The translations under genes and the position numbers were made by a program. From Chersky-840 sp963764205 (GTDB lineage Bacteria; Actinomycetota; Acidimicrobiia; Acidimicrobiales; UBA8190), in the NCBI GenBank assembly GCA_963764205.1, contig CAVXRN010000002.1, forward strand, positions 1,302,001 through 1,366,000: a stretch of DNA of 64,000 nucleotides, given 5' to 3'. This document shows, piece after piece, positions 16,221 through 26,698 of the stretch. The notes below the pieces were generated by a model that did not search any database, was not told the origin of the DNA, and saw only the letters and a program-made list of their open reading frames with translations. Position 1 is the stretch's first letter, and each line of letters opens with the position of its first letter.

Positions 16221-17558
16221 ATGGCCGGCGATCGGGGTGGCGAGGTAGCCGAGCTCCTCCAAGCCATGATCCGCAATGCCTGTGTCAACAGCGGAGCGCC
16301 CGACTCGGGCCACGAACAGCGCAATGCGGCGGTCCTCCGTGACCTGTTGGAGGGGCGGGGGATCGACATGGAGCTGTTCGAGCCCCTCCCCGGACGCACC
16401 TCGCTGGTGGCCAAATTCGAAGGGCGAAACCCCGACGCCCCCTCGCTGGCCCTTCTCGGGCACACCGATGTCGTCCCCGCCAACGGCGAGGACTGGCAGC
16501 ACGACCCGTTCGGCGGAGAGATCATCGACGGCGAGGTATGGGGACGGGGCGCGGTCGACATGTTGAACCTCACGGCGTCGATGGCCGTCTCGGTGCGCCA
16601 CCTCGCGGACGAGGGATTCCGTCCCGAAGGCGACCTCCTGTTCATCGGCGTCGCCGACGAGGAGGCCCTCGGGACCCACGGTGCGGGGTGGCTCACCGAG
16701 CACCAGGCCGAGGACGTCCGCTGCGACTATCTCATCACCGAGGCGGGCGGCTTCCCCATGGCGAGCCCCGAAGGCGTACGCCTCCCGGTCATCACCGGCG
16801 AGAAGGGTGCGTTCTGGTGCACCATGACCGTGCGCGGCACCCCGGGCCACGCATCACAACCGCTGCGCACCGACAACGCGCTCGTGAAGGCCGCCGAGGT
16901 CGTCCGCCGACTGGCCGAGCACGAGACACCCGCCGACATCCACGAGGCGTGGCGTCGCTTCGTCGAGGGCATCGGTCTTCCGGCCGAATTCTCCGGCCCC
17001 CTCCTCGACCCCGAGCGCATCGGAGAATTCTGCGACACCCTCCCACTGCTCGGGCTGGCGCGCCAGGCTCATGCCTGTACCCACACGACGATGGCACCCA
17101 CCATCCTGCAGGCGGGGACGAAGGTCAACGTCATCCCCGATCGCGTCCACCTGCAAGTCGACATCCGGACACTGCCCGGTTGGGACCAGGCCGACGTCGA
17201 GGCCATGATCGATGACGCCCTCGGCGACCTGGCCGGCGACGTCGAGCTGACGTGGAATTCGGTGGACGTCGCCAGCACGTCCCCCACCGACACGCCGCTG
17301 TGGGACGCGCTCGAGAAGGTGGCCCGCGTGTCGTATCCCGACGCCCGGTGCGTGCCCTTCCTCACCGTGGGCGCCACCGACGCCCGGTTCTTCCGGCGCC
17401 TGGGCACCGTCGCCTACGGCTTCGGGCTCTTCAGCGAGCGCCTGTCGTTCGAAGAGTACGCGGCGATGTTCCACGGCGTGGACGAGCGGGTCGACGTCGC
17501 CTCCCTCGGGCTTTCCGCCGATCTCTGGGACGGGCTGGTCCGGCAGTCGCTGCGGTGA
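16221..17558 (+). CDS. M20 family metallopeptidase/deacylase
   Basis: A zinc-dependent hydrolase of the M20/M25/M40 family, 445 aa, cytoplasmic, specificity unknown. The metal and catalytic residues are visible: LLGHTDVVP (His near residue 78), GRGAVDM (bridging Asp), VADEEALGTHG (catalytic Glu-Glu) and DYLITEAGG. The dimerisation domain carries GEKGAFWCTMTVRGTPGHAS. The C-terminal metal His is probably in AMFHGVDERVD. A related acidimicrobial peptidase or an acetylornithine-deacetylase-like enzyme are both possible. Its stop overlaps the GTG start of the HAD gene by 4 bp. Confidence 0.88.
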   Translation: MAGDRGGEVAELLQAMIRNACVNSGAPDSGHEQRNAAVLRDLLEGRGIDMELFEPLPGRTSLVAKFEGRNPDAPSLALLGHTDVVPANGEDWQHDPFGGEIIDGEVWGRGAVDMLNLTASMAVSVRHLADEGFRPEGDLLFIGVADEEALGTHGAGWLTEHQAEDVRCDYLITEAGGFPMASPEGVRLPVITGEKGAFWCTMTVRGTPGHASQPLRTDNALVKAAEVVRRLAEHETPADIHEAWRRFVEGIGLPAEFSGPLLDPERIGEFCDTLPLLGLARQAHACTHTTMAPTILQAGTKVNVIPDRVHLQVDIRTLPGWDQADVEAMIDDALGDLAGDVELTWNSVDVASTSPTDTPLWDALEKVARVSYPDARCVPFLTVGATDARFFRRLGTVAYGFGLFSERLSFEEYAAMFHGVDERVDVASLGLSADLWDGLVRQSLR

Positions 17559-18210
17559 GCGTCCCGGGAGGACCGGGGCCCCGACACATCGAAGCGGTGC
17601 TCTTCGACTTCGGAGGCGTCATCACCGACAGCCCCTTCGACGCGTTCGAGCGCTACGAACGGGACCACGGGCTTCCGAGTGGGTTCATCCGTGGGGTGAA
17701 CGCCACCAACCATCTCGACAACGCTTGGGCCCGCCTCGAGCGCAACGAGCTCGACGTTCGACGCCTTCTGTGACGCCTTCGAAGCCGAGACGACCGACGC
17801 CGGAGCGCGGGTCGACGCCCGAGCACTCGTTCGCCACGTTCTCGGGGCAGGTGCGCCCCGACATGGTCGAAGCCGTCCGGCGCTGCGGGCAGCATTTCAA
17901 GACGGGGCTGTTGACGAACAACTTCGTCACGCCGATCTCGGCCACGGGCGCTTCGGCCCTGGCCGAGGTCCTGGCCATGTTCGACGCCGTGATCGAGTCG
18001 TCGGTCGTGGGCGTGCGCAAGCCCGACGAGCGCTTCTACCGGCTGGCCTGCGATGCGCTGGGGATCGAACCCGGCCAGGCGGTCTTTCTCGACGACCTGG
18101 GCGTGAACCTGAAGCCGGCCCGGGCCCTGGGCATGCGCACCATCAAGGTCGCCGACACATCCACGGCACTGACCGAGCTCGAAGCGGCGATCGGGATCAC
18201 GCTGCGCTGA
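17555..18210 (+). CDS. HAD-superfamily hydrolase, interrupted by two frameshifts
   Basis: A HAD-IA phosphatase-like protein of unknown substrate, about 217 aa once repaired. The nucleophile motif is AVLFDFGGVITDS, motif II is GLLTNNF, the motif III Lys lies in GVRKPDERFY, and the acidic motif IV is AVFLDDLGVNLKPA. The reading frame breaks twice. Dropping one T at 17757/17758 restores the frame to FCDAFEAETTDAGARVDA, and dropping one G at 17829 restores FATFSGQVRPDMVE. Both are extra single bases, so sequencing error is more likely than a pseudogene. It begins with a GTG overlapping the M20 stop and was probably co-transcribed with it. Confidence 0.8.
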
Positions 18211-18267
18211 CCCGACAGGTCGCGACACCGTGGGGTCGGGATGCGGACCAGCGTTGCGGACCCGCGC

Positions 18268-21200
18268 TCAGGAGAAGGCGCGCCGGAGGAGGTCCTCCTG
18301 CTCGAGAAGATGGAGGGCGGCGCTGCCGGTGGCGGGACTGGCCGACTCCGCCCGACTCACATGGGTCAGGGTGAACCGGTCCCGGAACAATCGGTGCAGG
18401 CGTCCGTGGGCGAACGACCACGCCCCCATGTTCTCGGGCTCCTCCTGGACCCACACGACCTGGTCGGCCGTGGGGGTAGCGGCCGAGGACCGAGGCGAGA
18501 GCCTCCTCCGGCCACGGATACAGCTGCTCGACCCGGACGACCGCCACGCCCGAGGGGTCGACACCGGGCTCGGGGAGCCCGGCCGTGGCACCCACGAGCG
18601 CGTCACGCCGGGCCATGGCGTCGAAGGCGACCTTGCCCGAGCACAAGATGACCCGGCGCACCGCAGCGGGATCGACCGAGACCGCGGCCCCGGGGCCCGG
18701 CGCGGTGGTGGCCGGATCGTCGAGGACCTCGGCGAAGGAGCCCACGGTGAGCTCGTCGAGCCCCGAGCGCGACTGGCGTGCCCGCAACAGCGACTTGGGG
18801 GTGAACACCACGAGGGGCTGTCGGCCCATGCCGCGGACCTGGGATCGCAGGACGTGGAAGTACTGCGCTGCGGTGGTCGGTTGGGCCAGGCGCATGTTGT
18901 CGCGGGCGCTCAAGGTGAGGAACCGCTCGATGCGGGCCGATGAATGTTCCGGGCCCTGGCCCTCGTAGCCGTGGGGGAGCAACAGGACCAGCCCCGACCG
19001 CTGCCCCCACTTGTCGTCGGCGGACACGAAGAAGTTGTCGATGATGATCTGGGCGCCATTGGCGAAGTCACCGAACTGCGCCTCCCAAGCCACGAGGGCG
19101 TCGGGCGACTCCACCGAGTAGCCGTACTCGAAGCCCACCGCTGCGTACTCCGAGAGCAGTGAGTCGTGGACACCGAAGCGCCCCACGTCGTCGCCGTGGA
19201 GGTGGGCGAGCGGAACCCACTCCTCCCCCGTCCTGTAGTCCACGAGCACGGCGTGGCGCTGGCTGAACGTGCCGCGCCGGGTGTCTTGGCCCGACAGACG
19301 CACATCGGTGCCCTCGAGCACGATCGAGCCGAGGGCGAGCGCCTCGCCCAGCGCCCAGTCGACCTCGCCTCCCGCCACCATCTGGGCCCGCTGCTCGAAT
19401 TGGCGGAGCAGCTTGGGGTGCACGGTGAAGCCGGCGGGCACCGCGGTGGCGGCCACGGCCAGGCGCTCGAGCGTCGTCACGCGCCACCCCGGTGGCCACC
19501 GACGGGCGGTCCTCGGGTGCCGTGGACGGCGCCGGCAACGCCGTGGGCCGGGGTGGCGCGCTCTGGCGTGTCTCGTCCAACGCCACCTGGAGGCGCGCCT
19601 GGAAGTCCTCGAGGGCGCGCTCGGCGTCCTCCACGGTGATGTCGCCGCGGCGCACGAGCGACTCGGTGTAGAGCTTGCGGACCGAGCGCTTGCCCTCAAT
19701 GATGGCGTACATCCGGGGTTGGGTGTAGCTGGGGTCGTCGCCTTCGTTGTGCCCGTGGCGGCGATAGCAGACGAGGTCGATCACGACGTCTTTGTGGAAC
19801 GCCTGGCGGAACCCGAACGCCAGGCGCGCCGCTCGCAGGCACGCCTCGGGGTCGTCACCGTTGACGTGGAAGACCGGGGCCTGGACCATCTTGGCCACGT
19901 CGGTCGGGTACAACGACGACCGCGCCGACTCCGGTGCGGTGGTGAACCCGAGCTGGTTGTTCACCACCACATGGATGGTGCCGCCGGTGCGGTACCCGGT
20001 GAGCTGGGAGAGCTCCAACGTCTCGGCCACCACGCCCTGGCCGGCGAACGCGGCATCGCCGTGGACGAGGACCGACAGGACGTCGAAGCAGGGGTCGTCG
20101 CCCAGCATGTCCTGCTTGGCCCGGACCATCCCCTCCACCACGGGATCGACCGCCTCGAGGTGCGACGGGTTCGACGCCAAGGTGACGGTCAGCTCGGACC
20201 CGGCGCGCGCCACGAACTTGCCCGTGGCTCCCTTGTGGTACTTCACGTCTCCGGACCCCTGGACCGAGTCGGGGTCGAGGTCGCCTTCGAACTCGCGGAA
20301 GATCTCGCCGTAGGACTTCCCCACGATGTTGGCGAGCACATTGAGCCGGCCCCGGTGCGCCATGCCCAGCACCGCCTCGCCGATGCCCGACGTCGCACCC
20401 TCCTCCAGGACGGTGTCGAGCACCACGATGGTGGACTCGGCCCCTTCGAGGCCGAAGCGCTTCTGGCCCACGTAGCGGGTGTGGAGGAATCGTTCGAAGG
20501 CCTCGGCCGCGTTCAACCGGTCGAGGACGTGGCGTTGCTCGACGGGATCCAGCGTGGTGGGGACACCTTCGGTGTGTTGCTGGATCCACCGCTTCTGCTC
20601 GGGGTCCTGGATGTGCATGTACTCGATCCCGAGCGTTCGGCAGTAAGCGTCGCGCAAGATGTCGAGCGCCTCGCCCAGGGTGAGCGTGGTGCGGCCCGCC
20701 AGCCCGTCTACCACGAACTCCCGGTCGAGGTCCCACAAGGTGAGGTCGTAGGTCGTGGGATCGAGCTCTGCGTGCAGCGGGCGCGGCTCGGCCGACAACG
20801 GGTCGAGATCGGCGATCAGGTGGCCGCGGACGCGGTACATGTTGATCAGGCTCTGGACGTGGACCTGCTTCAGGAACCGCTGCAGCTCGCTGTCGCCGGC
20901 GTTCACGTCGGCCTGCCACCGCACCGGCTGGTACGGCACGTCCATCGCCGCGTACACCGACTCGTAGAAGTCGTGTTGCCCGGTCAGGCACTCGGACAGG
21001 TACGTGAGGAACAGCCCTGATTCGGCCCCCTGGATGATGCGGTGGTCGTAGGTCGACGTCAGCGTGACGACGGGGCCCACGCCGATCTCCGCCAGGCTGC
21101 GTCGGTCGGCGGCTTGGAACTCGGCGGGGTACCCGAGGGCGCCGACACCGATGATCGCCCCTTGGCCCGGCATGAGCCGGGGCACCGACTGCACGGTGCC

Positions 21201-22061
21201 GAGCGTGCCCGGGTTGGTGAGCGTGACCGTCGCCCCGGCGAAGTCGTCGGGGGTTGCCTTGCCCGTGTGCACCTTGCGGACGAGGTCCTCGTAGGCGATC
21301 ACGAACCTCCGGAAGTCGAGGCCCTCGGCCGCGCCGATCACCGGGACCAACAGCGTCCGGGTCCCGTCGGACTTCTCGACGTCGACCGCCAGACCCAGGC
21401 CGACGTGGTCGTGGTGCACCACCCCCGGCTTGCCCGTCCCCTCGACGTCGGGCACGAAGCTGGAGTTGAGCGCGGGGACCGCTCGGAGGGCGCGCACGAC
21501 GGCAAAGCCGATGAGGTGGGTGAAGCTCACCTTGCCACCCGACGTCCGAGCCAGATGCTGGTTCAGGATCGACCGGTTCACCTCGAGGAGCTTGGCCGGC
21601 ACGGTGCGCACGCTCGTAGCGGTGGGAACGTCCAGCGATGCCGTCATGTTCTGCGCGATCCGCGCCGCCGCGCCGCGCAGCGGTGACGGCACCGGGGCCG
21701 CGGGTGCGACGACGTCAGGTCCGACAGGGGCCGGTGCCGCAGCGGCCGAGGCCGAACCAGGCGCAGGCGTGCCGCCGGCGCCGCCGTTGGATGACGGAGC
21801 CGAAGGAGCCGTCGGGGCCGCCGCAATCGTCGGCGCGGCGGTGGGCGGGGGCGAATCGGCCACCGAGGGAGGGGTCACGGCCGGGACCGCCACGGTGGCG
21901 ACACCACCGGGCACGTAGTCGGCGAAGAACTCCCGCCAGCTCTCGCTCACCGACGACGGGTCGTTGCGGTACTCCTCGAACATGTCGTCGACGAGCCAGG
22001 CGTTGGGGCCGAAGGCACCACCGGCAGGTGGGCTCGTGACTCTGGCCTGGTCGGGTGACAT
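18268..22061 (-). CDS. kgd: multifunctional 2-oxoglutarate decarboxylase/dehydrogenase (E1o-E2o), two frameshifts
   Basis: The actinobacterial Kgd/OdhA-type enzyme of the TCA cycle, about 1260 codons. It has a short N-terminal segment (NAWLVDDMFEEYRNDPSSVS), a Pro/Ala linker, an acyltransferase domain with the DHRIIQGAESG motif, then a ThDP-dependent E1o (GMAHRGRLNVLANI, GDAAFAGQGVVAETL, NNQLGFTT). A lipoyl domain is absent, as is normal for this type. Two extra bases break the frame, one near 19485 and one in the G5 run at 18472-18476; beyond the second the family C-terminus continues (ADQVVWVQEEPENMGAW). The start at 22061 follows TAGGAT by 7 nt. It is convergent with the HAD gene. Confidence 0.9.
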
Positions 22062-22068
22062 CACTTCG

Positions 22069-22074
22069 ATCCTA
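22069..22074 (-). promoter_or_regulatory. -10 element of a leaderless promoter (kgd)
   Basis: TAGGAT lies 7 nt before the kgd ATG. The divergent hydrolase -10 lies only about 40 bp away. Confidence 0.5.
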
Positions 22075-22114
22075 CCGGGGCACCTCGCCGCCGAGCCCCA
22101 TGGGAGCCGCCCGG

Positions 22115-22120
22115 TAACCT
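22115..22120 (+). promoter_or_regulatory. -10 element of a leaderless promoter (hydrolase)
   Basis: TAACCT lies 7 nt before the ATG at 22128, and no Shine-Dalgarno is present. Confidence 0.5.
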
Positions 22121-22127
22121 TCCGCGC

Positions 22128-22938
22128 ATGGCCCGCACGGCGTCGCAACCCGAGGGCCTGCACGTGGTCGAGCACCGGGGTGCTACGACCGGTGCCACGC
22201 CGACCGTCGTCCTCGTCCACGGTTCACTCGATCGCGGCTCGTCGTTCGCCCGGACCGTGCGCCGACTCGGAGACCTCCACGTCGTCACCTACGACCGGCG
22301 CGGCTACCACCACTCGCGTGCCATGCCCCTCGCCCCTTCGCTCGACCGGCACATCGCAGATCTCGTGGCGCTGGTCGGCCCCGGGCCGGCGGTCGTGGTG
22401 GGCCACTCCTACGGCGGTGACGTGGCCCTGGGCGCGGCGATGGCCGCACCCGACGCCATCGGTGCGGTGGGCGTCGTACGAGCCGCCCCTGCCGTGGTGC
22501 GAATGGTGGCCGCATCGCAGCGCCTCGAGCATCGCCAGTGAGGACCCGGCGCAGTTCGCCGAAGGGTTCTTCCGCCGTGTCGTGGGTGACGGCGGATGGG
22601 AGCGGCTGACCGAGCGGGCGCGCGAGGAGCGTCGGGCCGACGGCCCCGCCCTCGTGGCCGAGCTCGCCGACCTGCGCCGAGGCGACGCCCCCTTCGACCT
22701 CGCCTCGCTGCAGGTGCCCTTGGTGCTCGGCCGCGGCGGCAAGTCGGTGTGGCACCACCGCAAGGCCATCGACGCGCTGGTCGAGCTCGTCCCCGACGTC
22801 GAGGTGGTCGAGATCCCCGGCTCGGCCCATGGAGCACCGCTCAGCCATCCCGACGCGTTCGCCGCGCTCGTCCGGCGGGTGGTCGAGCGCGCCGTCGGCG
22901 TGCCGCGCCGAGAGGCGGGGACGCCGGCTCAGGCCTGA
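22128..22938 (+). CDS. alpha/beta hydrolase, one frameshift
   Basis: An alpha/beta hydrolase of about 269 aa, substrate unknown. Motifs are VVLVHGSLDRGSSF (oxyanion region), VTYDRRGYHHS, the nucleophile elbow VVGHSYGGDVAL, then after the frameshift the cap region FAEGFFRRVVGDGGWERL and the catalytic His in IPGSAHGAPLSHP. One extra base near 22476 breaks the frame; removing it gives the continuous reading AVGVYEPPLPWCEWWP. Its 3' end overlaps the convergent acyl-CoA dehydrogenase gene by 10 bp. Confidence 0.82.
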
Positions 22939-24200
22939 AGGGCGTGACGCGACTCGGTCCAGGACCGGCCGGACTCCACCGCAACGTCGTGGGGAAGACC
23001 GAGCACGCGCTCGGCGATGATGTTGCGCTGCACCTCGGCCGTGCCCCCGCCGATGGTGAGTGCCCGCGAGAAGAGGTACCCCTTGGCCCACGCCAACCCC
23101 GGCCAGGTGACGGCGTTGCCCGCACGGGGCCGGACCGCATCCGCCACACTCCCCTCCGCCACACTCCCCTGGGCCACACTCCCCTGGGTCGCACTCGCCT
23201 GGGCCGGGCGTCGGTCGGGCCCGGCGTCGGCCAACATGCCGTAGGTGCCCGCCACAGCCTGGGCCAACTCCATGACCCGTTGCCCGTGATCGTCGGCGAG
23301 GGCTTTGCGGACCGAGGCCTCGGGTCCCGGCGCCCGGCCCGCCAGCGCGGCACTGACGGTGCGCAGCCGGATGAGCCGCAACACCTCACCTTCCACCCAC
23401 AGCTGCGCCAACCGTTGACGCAGGACGGCGTCGTCGACGCCCCCGGTTCGGCGCACGGCGTCGACCAGGTCGCCGACGGTGGGTCCCTGTCCCCACAGCG
23501 CGCCTTCTCCCGACAACGACACGCGCTCGTTGCCCAATGTGACCTTGGCCAGCGCCCAACCACCGTTGACCTCTCCCACCAGGTGGTCGGCGGGCAGCCG
23601 GACGTCGTCGAGGAAGACCTCGTTGAACGCATGGTCGCCGGTCATGTCGACGATGGGAGTGATGGTGACGCCCGGCGCGTCCATCGGGCACACGAAGTAC
23701 GAGATCCCCCGGTGTTTCTCGACATCGGGGTCGGTGCGCGCCAGCAAGATGCCGAAGGCGGCGATGTGGGCGAAGCTCGTCCACACCTTCTGTCCCGTCA
23801 CGACCCATTCGTCGCCGTCGCGCACCGCCCGCGTGGACAGCCCGGCCAGGTCCGAGCCCGCGCCGGGCTCGGAGAACAGCTGGCACCAGACCTCCTCGCC
23901 CGCCAACAGGGGCAGCAGGTAGCGCTCCTTCTGTGCCTCGGTCCCGGCGTGGACCAACGTGGGCCCCGCCCATCCGATGCCGATCTGGTTGAAGGGACGG
24001 CCTACGCCGGCGCGACGCATCTCGTCGTCGATGACGAGCTGGGTGACAGGATCGGCATCGAGGCCCCAGGGACGGGGCCAGTGCGGGGCCACGTACCCCG
24101 CCGCGGCGAGCTGGCGTGCCGTCGGACGGGGATTCTCTTCCAACCACCGCCGGAACTCGACCCGGGCCCCGTGTCGGTCTCCGGGGAGGGCGAGGTCCAC
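22929..24200 (-). CDS. acyl-CoA dehydrogenase
   Basis: A FAD-dependent acyl-CoA dehydrogenase of about 423 aa, acting in fatty-acid, steroid or related acyl-CoA oxidation. Family blocks are WCQLFSEPGAGSDLAGL and WVVTGQKVWTSFAHIA (flavin/substrate contacts), FNEVFLDDVRLP, and the C-terminal GGGTAEVQRNIIAERVLGLP. The GTG at 24200 is chosen because it lies 24 bp from the divergent acyl-CoA synthetase start and the family N-terminus begins just after it; longer forms would be antisense to that gene. A low-complexity stretch with repeated GSVA units lies near residue 345 and looks like a slippage insertion in a surface loop. Confidence 0.87.
   Translation of the reverse strand: MDLALPGDRHGARVEFRRWLEENPRPTARQLAAAGYVAPHWPRPWGLDADPVTQLVIDDEMRRAGVGRPFNQIGIGWAGPTLVHAGTEAQKERYLLPLLAGEEVWCQLFSEPGAGSDLAGLSTRAVRDGDEWVVTGQKVWTSFAHIAAFGILLARTDPDVEKHRGISYFVCPMDAPGVTITPIVDMTGDHAFNEVFLDDVRLPADHLVGEVNGGWALAKVTLGNERVSLSGEGALWGQGPTVGDLVDAVRRTGGVDDAVLRQRLAQLWVEGEVLRLIRLRTVSAALAGRAPGPEASVRKALADDHGQRVMELAQAVAGTYGMLADAGPDRRPAQASATQGSVAQGSVAEGSVADAVRPRAGNAVTWPGLAWAKGYLFSRALTIGGGTAEVQRNIIAERVLGLPHDVAVESGRSWTESRHALQA
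23142..23205 (-). repeat. 15-bp in-frame tandem repeat in the acyl-CoA dehydrogenase gene
   Basis: Four to five copies of a 15-bp unit (plus strand, about GCCACACTCCCCTGG) encode GSVAQGSVAEGSVA-like protein sequence. The unit is a multiple of three, so length change would keep the frame. Confidence 0.75.
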
Positions 24201-24212
24201 GAAGAACCAGCG

Positions 24213-24218
24213 TAGGCT
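24213..24218 (+). promoter_or_regulatory. -10 element of a leaderless promoter (acyl-CoA synthetase)
   Basis: TAGGCT lies 6 nt before the GTG start at 24225, inside the 24-bp gap to the divergent acyl-CoA dehydrogenase. Confidence 0.5.
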
Positions 24219-24224
24219 GCCGCC

Positions 24225-25842
24225 GTGACCGATTGGAATTTTGCGGACGTGTGGGAGACCGTGGCCGACACCGTGCCCCACGCGCCGTCGGCCCTCCACG
24301 GGGATCGTCGCCTCACGTGGTCCGAAACCGAACGGCGGGCCAACGGCATCGCCCGGTTCCTCCTGGACCTCGGGGTGGCCCATCAGGACAAGGTGGCGCA
24401 CTACCTCTACAACGCCCCGGAGTACATGGAGTCGACCTTCGCCATCTTGAAGGGCGGCCTGGTGCCGGTGAACACCAACTACCGCTACACCGACGACGAG
24501 CTCGTCTACCTGTGGGACAACGCGGATGCGGTAGCGGTCATCTTCCACGGGGCGTTCGTCGACGCGCATCGCCGGGCTCCGGCCCCGGGTGCCGAGGGTC
24601 CGGGGCTGGCTGTGGGTGGACGACGGCACCGGCGAGTGCCCGACATGGGCGACTCCCTACGAGGCGGCGGCCGAGACCGGCGTCGAACGCGTGGCCCCTC
24701 CCTGGGGTCGCAGCGGCGACGATCTCTACTTCCTCTATACAGGCGGCACGACGGGCATGCCCAAGGGCGTGATGTGGCGCCAGGACGACCTGTTCAGCAA
24801 GTTGAACGCTGGAAATCTCCTGCGCGTGCCCGAGGGCGGCGGCCTCGACGGCGTCCGGAAGACGATCGTGGGGTCGGGCCCTCTCCACCTCCCCGCCTGC
24901 CCGCTCATGCACGGCACCGGCGGGTTCACCGCCATGGCGGCCATGACCGTGGCGGGATGCGTCGTCACGCTCACGAATCGTTCGTTCGACCCCGTCGAGC
25001 TCCTCGACACCGTCGATCGCGACAACGTGAACACGATCGCCATCGTGGGTGACGCCTTCGCCAAACCCATCTTGCGTGCCCTGGACGAGCATCCCGGCCG
25101 ATGGCGGCTGTCGACGCTGCTCGCCGTGGTGTCGTCGGGGGTGATGTGGAGCGAGGAGACCAAACGAGGCTTGTTGGGCCATCACCCCAAGCTCATGCTC
25201 ATCGACGCCTTCTCGTCGTCCGAGGCGATCGGGATGGGCACGTCGGTCTCGAGCGGGGGCTCGGCGGAGCACACGGCCCGCTTCACATTGAGCCCCGAGG
25301 TCCGGGTGTTCGACCCCGAGTCGAACAAGGACGTGACCCCGGGCTCGGGCGAGGTCGGTGTGCTCGCCCTCGGGGGCCGCAACCCGCTCGGGTACTACAA
25401 GGACCCCGACAAGACGTCGGCCACGTTCAGAGAGATCGACGGCGTGCGCTACTCGGTGCCGGGCGACTTCGCCACCGTGGACGCCGATGGCGCCATCCAT
25501 CTCCTGGGCCGCGGATCGGTCGTGATCAACACCGGCGGGGAGAAGGTGTTCCCCGAAGAGGTCGAGGAGGTCCTGAAGCTCCACCCCGCGGTGGCCGACG
25601 CCGTGGCCGTGGCCATACCCGACGACCGCTTCGGGCAGGTCGTGGCGGCCGCGGTCGAGCTGCGGTCCGGGTCCTCTGTCACCGAAGCCGAGCTCATCGC
25701 GCACGTGCGTGGTCACCTGGCCGCCTTCAAGGCGCCCAAGCGAGTCCACTTCGTCGAGACCATCGGACGGTCGCCGGCCGGCAAGGTGGACTACGCCCGC
25801 CTCCGCGCCGAGACCACCGAGTGGGCGTCGACCGTCGGCTGA
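24225..25842 (+). CDS. acyl-CoA synthetase (AMP-forming), one frameshift
   Basis: A FadD-type acyl-CoA ligase of about 538 aa in the ANL superfamily, which activates a fatty or related carboxylic acid to its CoA thioester. The N-terminal part has the acyl-AMP ligase start (LTWSETERRANGIARFL). The P-loop motif is YFLYTGGTTGMPKGVMW, the A5-like motif DAFSSSEAIGMG, and the C-terminal hinge and Lys are VINTGGEKVFPEEVEEVL and SPAGKVDY. One extra base near 24567 breaks the frame; without it AFVDAIAGLRPRVPRVRGWL reads through. The neighbouring acyl-CoA dehydrogenase suggests a shared beta-oxidation-type pathway. Confidence 0.88.
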
Positions 25843-26687
25843 CCGACTCCTCGTCGCAGCCTCGCCCGCTCGACCTGCTGGCGCGGTGGCCGGTCGGCGC
25901 GGCAGCCGCCGGCGTCGTGCGCCGGACGACCGCAGGGGTGGAGGTGGTCGAACAGACCGGCGACCCCGACGCGCCGTTCCGGTGGGCGTCGGTGACCAAG
26001 CTGCTCGTGGCCCTCGCGGTCCTCGTCGCCACCGAGGAGGGTATCCTCGGCCTCGACGACCCGGCGGGCCCGCCGGGGTCGACGGTGCGTCACCTCCTGG
26101 CCCATGCGTCGGGACTGGGACCGGACTCCCCCGAGCCCCTGAGCGCCCCGGGGCGCCGCCGTATCTACTCGAACGTCGGCTACGAGATGCTGGCCGAGGT
26201 CGTGACCCGAGCCTCGGGCATGCCCTTCGCCGACTACCTCACCTCCGGCGTGATCGCCCCGCTGCGCATGACCGGGACCGCGCTCGCCCCCGGGTCGTCA
26301 CCGGCCTCCGGGGCCCATGGCCCGGTGCGCGACCTGCTGGCCCTGGCCGCCGAGCTCCTGGCCCCTCGTCTCGTCGCACCGTCCACGTTGGCCGGTGCCA
26401 CCGCCGTCGCCTTCCCCGGTCTCGCCGGTGTCCTCCCCGGCTTCGGCCGGTTCGACCCCTGCGACTGGGGCTTGGGCTTCGAGATCCGCGACGACAAGAC
26501 CCCGCACTGGACCGGACCGCACAACTCGCCCGCCACCTTCGGCCATTTCGGGCAATCGGGCAGCTTCGTGTGGGTCGACCCCGTCGCTCAGGTGGCGTGC
26601 GCGGCGCTGTGCGACCGGGACTTCGGCCCGTGGGCGACGGCGGCGTGGCCCGCCCTCGCCGACGCCGTGATCGACGGCTTCGCCTAG
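25821..26687 (+). CDS. serine hydrolase of the beta-lactamase/EstB family
   Basis: A 288-aa serine beta-lactamase-like (class C/penicillin-binding fold) hydrolase, probably an esterase or peptidase rather than a lactamase. The nucleophile motif SxxK is seen in FRWASVTKLLVALAV (SVTK), the YxN motif in IYSNVGYEMLAEVV, and an HxG-like C-terminal motif in GHFGQSGSFVWV. No signal peptide or lipobox is visible, so it is predicted cytoplasmic. The GTG at 25821 overlaps the end of the acyl-CoA synthetase gene by 22 bp and is the best start; the exact codon is uncertain. The stop codon TAG is also part of the rmlA -10 hexamer. Confidence 0.78.
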   Translation: MGVDRRLTDSSSQPRPLDLLARWPVGAAAAGVVRRTTAGVEVVEQTGDPDAPFRWASVTKLLVALAVLVATEEGILGLDDPAGPPGSTVRHLLAHASGLGPDSPEPLSAPGRRRIYSNVGYEMLAEVVTRASGMPFADYLTSGVIAPLRMTGTALAPGSSPASGAHGPVRDLLALAAELLAPRLVAPSTLAGATAVAFPGLAGVLPGFGRFDPCDWGLGFEIRDDKTPHWTGPHNSPATFGHFGQSGSFVWVDPVAQVACAALCDRDFGPWATAAWPALADAVIDGFA

Positions 26688-26690
26688 GCT
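26685..26690 (+). promoter_or_regulatory. -10 element of a leaderless promoter (rmlA-like)
   Basis: TAGGCT lies 8 nt before the GTG at 26699, and its first three bases are the stop codon of the preceding gene. Confidence 0.45.
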
Positions 26691-26698
26691 GACGCGCC

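Noticed and set aside
17555..18210. HAD gene as a true pseudogene
   Set aside because: Both breaks are single extra bases, the restored protein is full length with all HAD motifs, and identical errors affect essential genes nearby.
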